Shown in pieces: positions 1-6,648 of a stretch of DNA of 12,951 bases. The notes beneath the pieces were generated by a model. The model was given only the letters and a program-made list of their open reading frames with translations. It did no database searches and had not been told where the DNA came from. The stretch is taken from the NCBI GenBank assembly GCA_003661365.1, contig QMVZ01000030.1, forward strand, positions 1 to 12,951. The letters are read 5' to 3'. The translations under genes were made by a program, and so were the position numbers. Each line of letters begins with the position of its first letter. Within the stretch, counting starts at the first letter, position 1. This DNA comes from Thermoproteota archaeon. Its GTDB lineage: Archaea > Korarchaeota > Korarchaeia > Korarchaeales > Korarchaeaceae.

Positions 1-59
1 TAATTGGACTAAGACCTGAGGAGATCTTCGCGGAGGAAATTTTAGAGGCATTAGAGTGA
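1..59 (+). CDS. 3' end of an unidentified gene (partial)
   Basis: Only the last 18 codons and the TGA stop (57-59) are inside the window; the reading frame starts at base 3 and is the only open one of the three on this strand. The visible tail reads IGLRPEEIFAEEILEALE, an acidic, probably helical C-terminus. The stop is immediately followed by the ATG of surE with no gap, so the two genes are probably cotranscribed and translationally coupled. The fragment is too short to name a family. Confidence 0.6.
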   Translation, partial: IGLRPEEIFAEEILEALE

Positions 60-941
60 ATGGAATTGGCTAAGATACTTCTACTTAATGACGATGGGCC
101 TAATAGCCCTCCCTTTTTAGCCTTCTGGAAGGAGCTGATGAGGTCCAACATAGGTGAACTGTACACAATAACTCCAGAGCACGAAATGAGTGCGGCTGGA
201 AAAGGACTAACGCTTCATAAGCCCCTCAGACTTTACAAGAGGGTTATAGAGGTGGACGGGGAGAAGGGAATACTATATCTGACCAACGGGACTCCCGGAG
301 ACTGCGTTGTGGTAGCAATAGATCTTGTGATAGGATCAAAACCAGACTTAGTCATTTCTGGGATAAACAAGGGCGACAATACCACAATAGACAACCTTTT
401 CACCAGCGGAACTATAGCTGGAGCCCTTCAAGGTGTGCTTAACGGGGCTAAAGCAGCAGCCTTCTCAACAGAAATACCAATTGGCGAGTTTGAGCTAGAA
501 ATAGATCACTTTAAGCCCCACGCTAAGATAGCAGTGAGGATATCCAAATGGCTTGTCGAAAATGAGCTTCCAGGAATTCACCTCCTCAACGTAAACTTTC
601 CATACAGGGTTACAGAAAAGACTCCAATTAGGCTGACAAAACTAGGTTGGACTAAGTTTACCAACTACGTTCTAGAGAGGCTAGATCCAAGAGGAAGACC
701 CTACTACTGGATAGCCAGCACATTCAAGGACCTTACAACAGAGGGACCTGATACAGATGTTTACGCATTAGAAGCAGAGAAAGCCATCTCAATAACGCCG
801 ATAAAACTAGATCTCAGTATCTTCAGCTTTATGGAAGAGGATCCAACCAATTTAAAGAAGCAAGCTGAAGAGGCTATTAGGAAGCTAAAAGAGCTTATTT
901 CAACCCTTGAAAAAATGAAGGAGGAAATATTCATCCGCTAA
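60..941 (+). CDS. surE: SurE 5'/3'-nucleotidase (survival protein E)
   Basis: SurE removes phosphate from nucleoside 5'- and 3'-monophosphates (and in some species short polyphosphate) in the cytoplasm, using a divalent metal ion. The family signature is clear: LLLNDDG at residues 7-13 with the two metal-binding aspartates D11 and D12, a serine in EMSAAGKG (S44), GTPGDC at 77-82, and SGINKGDN at 100-107 with the metal-binding asparagine N103, followed by the glycine-rich FTSGTIAGALQG helix. At 293 aa it is somewhat longer than typical bacterial SurE; the extra length is a charged, lysine/glutamate-rich C-terminal helix (about residues 263-293). The ATG abuts the upstream TGA, which suggests coupling; no good ribosome binding site is visible at proper spacing. 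Its TAA stop interlocks with that of the opposing PPC gene. Confidence 0.95.
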   Translation: MELAKILLLNDDGPNSPPFLAFWKELMRSNIGELYTITPEHEMSAAGKGLTLHKPLRLYKRVIEVDGEKGILYLTNGTPGDCVVVAIDLVIGSKPDLVISGINKGDNTTIDNLFTSGTIAGALQGVLNGAKAAAFSTEIPIGEFELEIDHFKPHAKIAVRISKWLVENELPGIHLLNVNFPYRVTEKTPIRLTKLGWTKFTNYVLERLDPRGRPYYWIASTFKDLTTEGPDTDVYALEAEKAISITPIKLDLSIFSFMEEDPTNLKKQAEEAIRKLKELISTLEKMKEEIFIR

Positions 942-1381
942 CGGTCTTTAATAAGCTTAAGCCCGTAACGATTCACCAATTCCCTTGAAAGCTTTTTGGA
1001 GAGCGTTGTTATGAAGATCTCTGCTGTTACTTGGACCTCTGCTTCCAAAAGGTGGCCTGCAACGATTCCCTTCTTTGTGCCCAAGACAACGTGCAAGTGA
1101 GGGAACGGCTTTCCATCGGGCAATATCGAAATGTTGCCCAGGAGGGAGGCAAGTTCTGAAAAGCCTTCAACTTCCTCTGGCTCGTATTCCCCTTTTTCTG
1201 GTACAAATACCCCCACCTTTGCCCTTCTTATTCCTCCAATTCCCATCACAAAGGCTCCTTTTATGTCTCTTTTCTCAGCAACTTCAGTTAATTTAGCTAT
1301 TATCTCATCTCCATCCTCCAACCTCACGAAAATCACGTCTTTTACGGATGAAAGAAGTCCAGGTAGGGTTTCTGATGTCAT
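938..1381 (-). CDS. PPC (DUF296) domain protein, putative DNA-binding
   Basis: The 147-residue protein is a single PPC domain (plants and prokaryotes conserved, DUF296), the fold also found in plant AT-hook nuclear proteins. Visible hallmarks are FVRLEDGDEII at 18-28, the glycine stretch VMGIGGIRRAKVGVF at 45-59, SLLGNIS at 79-85, DGKPFPHLHVVLG at 89-101 and AGHLLEAEV at 108-116. H95, H97 and H110 are the conserved histidines of the family. There is no AT-hook. Prokaryotic members are trimeric and usually called DNA-binding, but the cellular role is not established. The ATG at 1381 is preceded by GGTGGTTGA, an acceptable ribosome binding site, and by a TATA-like box. Its TAG stop (938-940) lies inside the 3' end of surE. 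Confidence 0.88.
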   Translation of the reverse strand: MTSETLPGLLSSVKDVIFVRLEDGDEIIAKLTEVAEKRDIKGAFVMGIGGIRRAKVGVFVPEKGEYEPEEVEGFSELASLLGNISILPDGKPFPHLHVVLGTKKGIVAGHLLEAEVQVTAEIFITTLSKKLSRELVNRYGLKLIKDR

Positions 1382-1421
1382 TCAACCACCGAGCCGGTTG
1401 AGGTTTGCTAATATAATAAAG
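1382..1421 (-). promoter_or_regulatory. PPC gene promoter with inverted repeat over the leader
   Basis: Read on the minus strand, a TATA-like TTTATTATAT lies at 1411-1420, about 34 bp before the ATG. Between the box and the ATG is a perfect 6-bp inverted repeat, TCAACC (1382-1387) and GGTTGA (1396-1401), with an 8-nt spacer. The arm next to the ATG overlaps the putative ribosome binding site. The promoter and the repeat are seen in the sequence; a role as operator or as a translation-blocking hairpin is inferred. Confidence 0.5.
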
Positions 1422-1483
1422 CCTTCCGAAGCATCTGAGCTTGCCTAAACCAAATAGCGGATTTTCACGATTAGATAACATTC

Positions 1484-1494
1484 TTTTAATTAAT
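1484..1494 (+). promoter_or_regulatory. TATA-like box of the DegT aminotransferase gene
   Basis: TTTTAATTAAT lies 25-35 bp before the ATG at 1519, the expected spacing for an archaeal promoter giving a leader of only a few bases. It argues against translation beginning at the in-frame TTG at 1441, which would place the promoter inside the coding region. Confidence 0.5.
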
Positions 1495-1518
1495 CTGGAC
1501 CGAATTGCCTTGAGAGAT

Positions 1519-2652
1519 ATGATCCCAATAGCCAGACCCGTTCTAGGTGAAGAAGAGATAAACGCAGTTAGACAAGTACTTCAAAGCGGACAAATAGCCC
1601 AAGGTCCGAAGGTAAAGGAGTTTGAGGAGAAGTTCGCACAGTACATCGGCACCAAATATGCTGTTGCAGTTTCAAACGGAACAGCTGCCCTTCAACTAGC
1701 ACTGATAGCGTTGGGTGTGAGGCCTGGGGACGAGGTGATAACGAGTCCTTTGAGCTTCTTCGCAAGTGCAAGCTCAATACTTCTGATAGGAGCCAAACCT
1801 GTTTTTGTGGATGTGGAAGAGAGGACTTACAACATGGATCCTACGAAGATAAGGGATGCAATTACTCCTAAGACAAAGGCAATAATGGTAGTTCACCTAC
1901 ATGGTCACCCTGCAGACATGGACCCTATACTAGAGATCGCAAGGGAAGAAAACTTGCCAGTTCTAGAAGATGCTGCACAAGCCCACGGTGCCAAATACAA
2001 GGGAAAAATGGCTGGTTCATTGGGAGATGCTGCGGCCTTCAGCTTCTATGCCACAAAGAACATGACAACAGGTGAAGGAGGGATGGTGACCACCAACTCA
2101 GAAGAGATTGCCGAGATGGTCTCCCTTTTGAGACATCACGGGCAGACTTCGAGGTACGTTCACAAATACCTGGGTTATAACATGAGAATGACTGAATTTC
2201 AAGCAGCAATAGGGCTAGTCCAGCTAAAGAAACTGGACAGCAACAACATGAGGAGAAGGGAAATAGCAAAAAGATATTCTGGGGAGCTTTCTGACTTGAA
2301 AGAACTCATATTGCCCATAGAGGAGCCGTGGGCTAAACACTCATGGCACCTATATGCAATTAGGACGGAAAAGGATAGAAGAGACTCGATCATAAGCAAG
2401 CTGAGGGAGTTGGGTGTAGATGCTAGGCCAACGTATCCGATACCGCTACACAAACAACCCATTATGGAGAGGCTCAACGACGGAAACAGGAACTTTCTGG
2501 CCAGGATCTTTCCTTCTATTTCATATGCTAATGTTTCCTTGCCAATAGCTGAGAAATTGACCAATGAACTCTTTTACATACCCATATATCATAATCTGAC
2601 AGAAAAAGAGGTTTCTAAGGTGATTGACTCTGTTAGAAAGGTTTTCTCGTAG
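1519..2652 (+). CDS. DegT/DnrJ/EryC1/StrS family PLP-dependent sugar aminotransferase
   Basis: These enzymes transfer an amino group, usually from glutamate, to a keto-sugar nucleotide, giving amino sugars for surface glycans or lipids. From the ATG at 1519 the protein has 377 aa and begins MIPIARPVLGEEE, the standard N-terminus of the family. An in-frame TTG at 1441 adds 26 residues unlike the family and upstream of the TATA box, so it was not used. The PLP fold is evident: SNGTAAL at 52-58, the Asp of LEDAAQAHGA at D151, and the Schiff-base lysine K180 in SFYATKNMTTGEGGM. The C-terminal small domain contains the family's RPTYPIPLHKQP and YIPIYHNLTEKEV. No glycosyltransferase, epimerase or dehydratase lies next to it, so the actual sugar substrate cannot be inferred. 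Confidence 0.93.
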   Translation: MIPIARPVLGEEEINAVRQVLQSGQIAQGPKVKEFEEKFAQYIGTKYAVAVSNGTAALQLALIALGVRPGDEVITSPLSFFASASSILLIGAKPVFVDVEERTYNMDPTKIRDAITPKTKAIMVVHLHGHPADMDPILEIAREENLPVLEDAAQAHGAKYKGKMAGSLGDAAAFSFYATKNMTTGEGGMVTTNSEEIAEMVSLLRHHGQTSRYVHKYLGYNMRMTEFQAAIGLVQLKKLDSNNMRRREIAKRYSGELSDLKELILPIEEPWAKHSWHLYAIRTEKDRRDSIISKLRELGVDARPTYPIPLHKQPIMERLNDGNRNFLARIFPSISYANVSLPIAEKLTNELFYIPIYHNLTEKEVSKVIDSVRKVFS

Positions 2653-2664
2653 GGGAATCCGAAA

Positions 2665-2674
2665 GTTATATTTA
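2665..2674 (+). promoter_or_regulatory. TATA-like box for the small membrane protein gene
   Basis: GTTATATTTA ends 16 bp before the ATG at 2691, with its centre about 22 bp away. This fits a leaderless transcript starting at or close to the ATG. It implies the small gene has its own promoter despite following the aminotransferase by only 38 bp. Confidence 0.45.
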
Positions 2675-2690
2675 CAGAATATTTCATGCA

Positions 2691-2993
2691 ATGATGGCGG
2701 GAAACGAAATGGAACAGACAGATAGATTTGAAACATCCATTTACAGGATAGCAATATCTCTAATAGTCTTTGGGCTAGGTCTTCTTTCAACACTTTTCGT
2801 CATATCTATGGTCCTTTTTATTAGAGAGATGGGAAAGGAAAGTTCATCTGTTAGCGGTTCCATGGCAGGTCTCATCGTATCTATTACGAAAATACTTCCT
2901 TTGACCATAGCCTTGGCTGCAGCAATAGTTATGCTAAGCAAAGGGCTGAGTCTTCTTATCAGGGTAAAAGATCTCTCCGAGGACGAGGATTAG
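2691..2993 (+). CDS. Small two-helix membrane protein, function unknown
   Basis: I do not recognise this 100-residue protein. It has a short charged N-terminus (about residues 1-15) and two hydrophobic segments, roughly residues 17-43 and 60-88, joined by a polar, serine-rich loop (REMGKESSSVSGS) and followed by a short acidic tail ending DLSEDED. It has no cleavable signal-peptide pattern and no catalytic motif; both ends are expected on the same side of the membrane. A second ATG follows directly at 2694. Base composition and codon use resemble the neighbours, and a dedicated TATA box supports it as a real gene. It is convergent with fumB, with a 44-bp gap. Whether it works with the aminotransferase is unknown. 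Confidence 0.7.
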   Translation: MMAGNEMEQTDRFETSIYRIAISLIVFGLGLLSTLFVISMVLFIREMGKESSSVSGSMAGLIVSITKILPLTIALAAAIVMLSKGLSLLIRVKDLSEDED

Positions 2994-3037
2994 AGATCAA
3001 GGGATTATAGCATTTGTTGTCTTAGATAAGATTTAAT

Positions 3038-3631
3038 TCAGATCCTTTTTAGAACTTCATTCAGCCTTTCAGATGCTTGTTGCGAAATTCTCTTATGGAG
3101 GTTGTCTCCGCAAGAGTCTATCGCTACTAGCAATGGCCCGAAGTTCTCGACTTCCAGAACCCACATGGCTTCGGGCATTCCAAGGTCCAGCCAGAAGACG
3201 TCCTTAACTCTCTTCACCGCTTTGATTGCTAGAACAGATGCTCCTCCAGGGAATGTTGCATAGAAGGCTCCAAACCTCTTCATAGCCTCTGCAGTCTTAT
3301 CTCCCATACCTCCTTTACCTATTACTGCACGTATTCCTGTTTTCTCTATGAACTCACCCTCGAAGATCTCCATCCTCGCGCTTGTAGTTGGTCCTCCTCC
3401 AAATGCCTGCCATTCCTCTCCCACTTTTTTAACGACAGGACCACAGTGGTAAATCGCCAGGTCCTTGAGGTCTATGGGCGGTTTCTCCCCTTTATTCAGT
3501 AATTCCAAGACGCGTCTATGAGCTGCATCCCTCGCGGTCACTATAATTCCAGAAATGTAAACTATATCACCAACCCTAAGCTTTCTGGCATCCTCCTCAG
3601 ATATGGGCGTCTCCAACCTGTATTCAGCCAT
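3038..3631 (-). CDS. fumB: Fumarate hydratase class I, beta subunit
   Basis: This is the C-terminal-domain subunit of a two-subunit Fe-S fumarase, which adds water to fumarate to make L-malate. Family motifs are LRVGDIVYISG near the N-terminus, then HRRVLELL, YHCGP and GGGPTTSARM, the conserved GPTT..RM substrate-site motif, followed by GIRAVIGKGGM. The chosen ATG at 3631 gives MAEYRLETPISEEDA (197 aa) and is preceded at 4-nt spacing by GAGGTGAT (3636-3643), a strong match to the archaeal anti-Shine-Dalgarno sequence. The frame is open back to 3766, but those 45 codons would overlap fumA and do not look like the family. The gap from fumA is 10 nt and the ribosome site overlaps the fumA stop, so the subunits are translationally coupled. 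A tartrate dehydratase (TtdB) role is the main alternative. Confidence 0.92.
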   Translation of the reverse strand: MAEYRLETPISEEDARKLRVGDIVYISGIIVTARDAAHRRVLELLNKGEKPPIDLKDLAIYHCGPVVKKVGEEWQAFGGGPTTSARMEIFEGEFIEKTGIRAVIGKGGMGDKTAEAMKRFGAFYATFPGGASVLAIKAVKRVKDVFWLDLGMPEAMWVLEVENFGPLLVAIDSCGDNLHKRISQQASERLNEVLKRI

Positions 3632-3641
3632 GTCCATCACC

Positions 3642-4511
3642 TCAAGGCATGATAATTTCGTAAGATCCATCACTCCTAAACTTGGCAATCCCCCTTCTGG
3701 ATGCCCAGCACATGGTGCAAACCCCAACAGGAAGGCTCGCTGGGTGACGATAGGCCCACTCAACACTCACACCAAGCACAGTTACCTTACCCCCAACTCC
3801 CATAGGACCTATTCCCAGAGAATTCAATGCAGAAAGTAGTTCTTCCTCTAATTTTGCGATTTCTTCATCAGGATTTCTCTCGTCCAGCCTCCTGAAAAGG
3901 GCTTTCTTTGCTAGAACCATTGCAAAGTCCTCGGCTCCTCCTATGCCGACCCCAACTATTATTGGCGGGCACGGCTTTGCCCCTGCTTCGAATACCGTTC
4001 TCAAAACAACCTCTTTCACACCCCTTATCCCCAAACCAGGGGTTATCATGTACAACTTGCTTGTATTCGCACTTCCTCCTCCTTTTGGCATGAACTTGAC
4101 GACCAGCTCGTCTCCTGGGACTATCTCGTAGTGAAGAATGGGAACAAACCTTCCAACATTATCCCCGCTGTTCTTGCCAGTAAAGGGGTCAACTGTATTA
4201 GGTCTTAGGGGGATCTCTTGGGTCGCTTTCCTGATGACTCTCTCTAAAATCGGCCTAAGATTCCTGATGGGGAAGTCCTCGCCTAGTTCCAAGAAGAAAG
4301 CTGGAGTTCCAGTGTCTTGACACAAAGGCAATTTCTCTTTAACCGCAAGTTCTGCATTTTTTATCAGGGCTTTGAGCTGAGACCTGGCCAATTCGCTTTC
4401 TTCAATCTCATATGCCTTTTTCATTGCTTCTAGTACATCATCTGGGAGTTTAACCGACGTCACCTTTACGAGCTGAAATAAACCCTCCTCCAACTTCTCT
4501 ACGCTAGGCAT
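3642..4511 (-). CDS. fumA: Fumarate hydratase class I, alpha subunit ([4Fe-4S])
   Basis: This 289-residue subunit carries the catalytic [4Fe-4S] cluster of the class I fumarase. The three expected cluster cysteines are visible: C64 in LPLCQDTGTP, C181 in GAKPCPPIIVG and C268 in CTMCWASRR. Other signatures are RPNTVDPFTGKNSGDN at 103-118, MPKGGGSANTS at 141-151 and GIGPMGVGGK at 233-242. Start and length agree with archaeal alpha subunits, which are encoded separately from beta. The enzyme would serve the TCA cycle, or a reductive or partial version of it, in the cytoplasm, and an oxygen-labile cluster suggests an anaerobic or microaerobic host. It heads the fumA-fumB operon. An inverted repeat spans its start codon. 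L-tartrate dehydratase (TtdA) cannot be wholly excluded. Confidence 0.94.
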   Translation of the reverse strand: MPSVEKLEEGLFQLVKVTSVKLPDDVLEAMKKAYEIEESELARSQLKALIKNAELAVKEKLPLCQDTGTPAFFLELGEDFPIRNLRPILERVIRKATQEIPLRPNTVDPFTGKNSGDNVGRFVPILHYEIVPGDELVVKFMPKGGGSANTSKLYMITPGLGIRGVKEVVLRTVFEAGAKPCPPIIVGVGIGGAEDFAMVLAKKALFRRLDERNPDEEIAKLEEELLSALNSLGIGPMGVGGKVTVLGVSVEWAYRHPASLPVGVCTMCWASRRGIAKFRSDGSYEIIMP

Positions 4512-4544
4512 CTCGCTCAGAGACGAGATGAAATCAATAAACTT
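4509..4544 (-). promoter_or_regulatory. fumA promoter and start-codon inverted repeat
   Basis: On the minus strand AAGTTTATTG (4535-4544) is a TATA-like box centred about 27 bp before the ATG, so the transcript should be leaderless or nearly so. A perfect 7-bp inverted repeat, CATCTCG (4509-4515) and CGAGATG (4524-4530) with an 8-nt spacer, fills the space between the box and the ATG; one arm contains the ATG itself. This could be a repressor operator or an RNA hairpin hiding the start codon. The repeat is seen in the sequence; its function is inferred. Confidence 0.45.
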
Positions 4545-4600
4545 TTCTCTTTATCAACATGATACCATTAAGACCTAAATTTCGATAATAGAGAAAAAGG

Positions 4601-4608
4601 ATATTAAT
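4601..4608 (+). promoter_or_regulatory. TATA-like box of the MoaD-like gene
   Basis: ATATTAAT is followed 27 bp later by the ATG at 4635, typical for an archaeal promoter with a very short leader. The 123-bp region between fumA and this gene is accounted for by two divergent promoters and the fumA inverted repeat. Confidence 0.45.
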
Positions 4609-4634
4609 GTGAAGGGTAAATTCATCAATTAGCT

Positions 4635-4901
4635 ATGAAGGTGAGGATAAGACTATTCGCATCCTTTAGAGAAGCAGCTGGAACGAAAGAAGTAGAATTG
4701 GAGGTTCCAGATGGCTCGAAGGTTTCTGATGTAATGAGAAAACTGTCAGAGCATTTTCCAAAGCTGAAAGAGATGCTCTTTAAGGGGGATGAGATGAGAG
4801 AAGATTACCACGTAGTAAAGGGTGGAAGGTGGCTCAAAGGAAATGACCTTTTGTTGGACGGGGATCAGATTGCTCTCTTTCCAATGGTGGGAGGCGGATG
4901 A
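4635..4901 (+). CDS. moaD: MoaD/ThiS/SAMP-like ubiquitin-fold sulfur carrier
   Basis: The 88-residue beta-grasp protein begins MKVRIRLFASFREAAG, the MoaD N-terminal pattern, and ends GDQIALFPMVGGG, with the C-terminal diglycine that is adenylated by an E1-like enzyme (MoeB/UbaA). In the thiocarboxylate form it can donate sulfur for molybdopterin synthesis or tRNA thiolation; in archaea such proteins (SAMPs) can also be conjugated to lysines of other proteins. No moaE, moeB or tungsten/molybdenum cofactor gene lies nearby, so the sequence does not decide between these roles. A TATA box ends 26 bp before the ATG, with no ribosome binding site, pointing to a leaderless transcript. It ends 3 bp from the stop of the opposing ligase gene. 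Confidence 0.9.
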   Translation: MKVRIRLFASFREAAGTKEVELEVPDGSKVSDVMRKLSEHFPKLKEMLFKGDEMREDYHVVKGGRWLKGNDLLLDGDQIALFPMVGGG

Positions 4902-4904
4902 ACA

Positions 4905-6590
4905 CTACTTCCCGATCTTCCCCTTGTGGAGGAATTGCTTTTCGTAGAGCTTCCTTAGATTTTGGAGGGTTTCGGCCTCTTCAGGTGTTTTGTCTTCCCT
5001 AATGGATACGATTCTAGCAAACCTGAGAGCAAGGCCGCTCTCGTATTTTGGACTCTTCTGAATCTCGTTGAACGCTACCTCTACCACAATACTTGGTCTT
5101 ACCTTTACCAAATGTCCATCGTCGTAGTAAGCCAGTTCCTTAAGCCTTTGAGTCATCATCTCAAACTCTTGATCAGTGAGGCCTTTGAATGTCTTTCCTA
5201 CTACGAAAAAGGTTCCAGTCTCCTCATCTCTCGCGGCCAAATAGTAGTCAGAAAGCCACTTGTGCCTCCTTCCATATCCCCTCTCTGCTGCAACAATTAC
5301 CAGATCAAGAGTTGCTAAAACAGGCTTTATCTTGAACCAATTCTTGCCTCTCACTCCAGGAGTATAAGCGCTATCCAGTTTCTTTGCTATCAAACCCTCA
5401 TGCCCTTTATCCAATGCATCTTGAAGGAAACTCTTCACCTCTTCCTCGCTTTCACAAACCCGAGCTGGAACAAGCCACTCATTATCCACTAAATCCTCAA
5501 GCAGCTTCCTCCTCTTTGAATATGGCTCATCTATCAACATCCTACCATCTATGTGCAGGATGTCAAAGAGGAACAAGCGAAGGGGAATTTCCTTGACAGA
5601 ACGAGCTATATCGCTCTTCCTCCTTAACCTCCTTGAAACGAATTGAAACGGGAGTGGTTTCCCCTCCGGGCTGACTGCAATGGCCTCTCCATCTGCAACA
5701 ACTTCCTTATTTCCGAAAATTTCTGAGAACTGATCAACTACATCTGGCAAGCTTTCTGTGACGTCGCTAAGCCTCCTCGTAAAAGCCCTTACTTTGCCGT
5801 TCTTTGCGTGCATTTGAAGCCTAATTCCGTCCAACTTATATTCAAACGAGGCCCTTTTGAGCTCTTTCAAGACCTCCTCTATGCTATCTGCATCTGTTGC
5901 TAGCATGGGCTTTAACGGCCTGAAAACCTCGATTCTTATGTTATCTAGGGCCTTTACCCCTCCTTTTTTCGCTTTCAGAGCTACTACTGAGATATCGCCG
6001 CTGAGCATCACAGCCCTTCTGACGAGCCTTGCTGGAATTTGGAAGGCCTTTGCAATCGCATCCTCCATAAGTCCCTCGTGAAGGCCTATTCTCATCTCTC
6101 CCGTCAAGTTCCTAGCCAAGAATTCAGCCTCATCCGTATCTGCAAGGGAAAATAAGGAGAAAAGGAGCTCTTCTTTGAGCTTTCTTGATTTGGCTCCTCT
6201 TGACGACGCTATCTTATCGTAATAGGAGCCTACTTCCTTGATTGTAAGCTTTTGTTCGAAAAGAAAGGACTGCCTTTTAGATCCGAACTTCTCCAATGCC
6301 TTCTTGAATCCATCACCTATGTCAACTGCTTGTACTAGGACATCATAGAGCCGTTCCCCGTCAGCTCCTGTCATCCTTTTCAGAACTGACAACAAAGCCC
6401 TCCAGTTCACATCTAATCTCCTCTCATCTCCTGGAGGGAGAGTTTTTCCTAGGAGAAACAGAACAGCATACCTTACCTCATCCTCAGGGAGGTTCTTGAG
6501 GAACGCAGAGACAAGATCGATCTTCTCATTTCTGGAACTCGTCATTGAGATCTTCTTTGCAAGCTCTACAAGCTCCTTGAAATCAGTCAT
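4905..6590 (-). CDS. lig: ATP-dependent DNA ligase
   Basis: This replicative and repair ligase joins Okazaki fragments and nicks, using ATP to adenylate its active-site lysine. All nucleotidyltransferase motifs are present in order: motif I YKLDGIRLQ with catalytic K252, motif III FTRRLSDVT at 270-278, motif IIIa LRLFLFDILHIDG at 337-349, motif IV GHEGLIAKK at 396-404 and motif V WFKIKP at 418-423. The first ~215 residues are the helical DNA-binding domain (FLARNLTGEMRIGLHEGLMEDA near 157-178) and residues from ~425 form the OB-fold with ALRFARIVSIREDKTPEEAET. At 561 aa it matches the length of archaeal Lig proteins. The ATG at 6590 has no ribosome site but a T-rich box about 30 bp upstream, so a leaderless start is likely. 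Confidence 0.97.
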   Translation of the reverse strand: MTDFKELVELAKKISMTSSRNEKIDLVSAFLKNLPEDEVRYAVLFLLGKTLPPGDERRLDVNWRALLSVLKRMTGADGERLYDVLVQAVDIGDGFKKALEKFGSKRQSFLFEQKLTIKEVGSYYDKIASSRGAKSRKLKEELLFSLFSLADTDEAEFLARNLTGEMRIGLHEGLMEDAIAKAFQIPARLVRRAVMLSGDISVVALKAKKGGVKALDNIRIEVFRPLKPMLATDADSIEEVLKELKRASFEYKLDGIRLQMHAKNGKVRAFTRRLSDVTESLPDVVDQFSEIFGNKEVVADGEAIAVSPEGKPLPFQFVSRRLRRKSDIARSVKEIPLRLFLFDILHIDGRMLIDEPYSKRRKLLEDLVDNEWLVPARVCESEEEVKSFLQDALDKGHEGLIAKKLDSAYTPGVRGKNWFKIKPVLATLDLVIVAAERGYGRRHKWLSDYYLAARDEETGTFFVVGKTFKGLTDQEFEMMTQRLKELAYYDDGHLVKVRPSIVVEVAFNEIQKSPKYESGLALRFARIVSIREDKTPEEAETLQNLRKLYEKQFLHKGKIGK

Positions 6591-6615
6591 CTAGGTTAGG
6601 ATTCCCTTAAGGAGT

Positions 6616-6625
6616 TAAAAAATAA
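6616..6625 (-). promoter_or_regulatory. T-rich element: ligase promoter and/or DUF3160 terminator
   Basis: Read on the minus strand this is TTATTTTTTA, located in the 58-bp gap between the DUF3160 stop and the ligase start. It is 26-35 bp before the ligase ATG, the right place for a TATA box. Its T-run is also what archaeal RNA polymerase uses for intrinsic termination of the upstream DUF3160 transcript. Either or both readings are possible. Confidence 0.4.
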
Positions 6626-6648
6626 TGGTAGGACCTGGCTAGACTTCT

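Noticed and set aside
1131..1448. Plus-strand open frame of 105 codons opposite the PPC gene
   Set aside because: It is antisense to a well-recognised PPC protein and has serine/proline-rich low-information composition typical of a shadow frame.
1441..1518. TTG start giving the DegT aminotransferase 26 more residues
   Set aside because: The added residues do not match the family and contain the TATA-like box; the ATG at 1519 gives the standard MIPIARP start.
2199..2564. Minus-strand open frame of 121 codons inside the aminotransferase gene
   Set aside because: Shadow of a conserved PLP enzyme; no motif, promoter or ribosome site of its own.
3632..3766. N-terminal extension of the fumarase beta frame back to 3766
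   Set aside because: The 45 extra codons lie inside fumA in another frame. The strong GAGGTGAT ribosome site and family N-terminus support the ATG at 3631. The ATG at 3637 sits too close to that site.
4962..5318. Plus-strand open frame of 118 codons opposite DNA ligase
   Set aside because: Antisense to conserved ligase motifs; composition is not protein-like.
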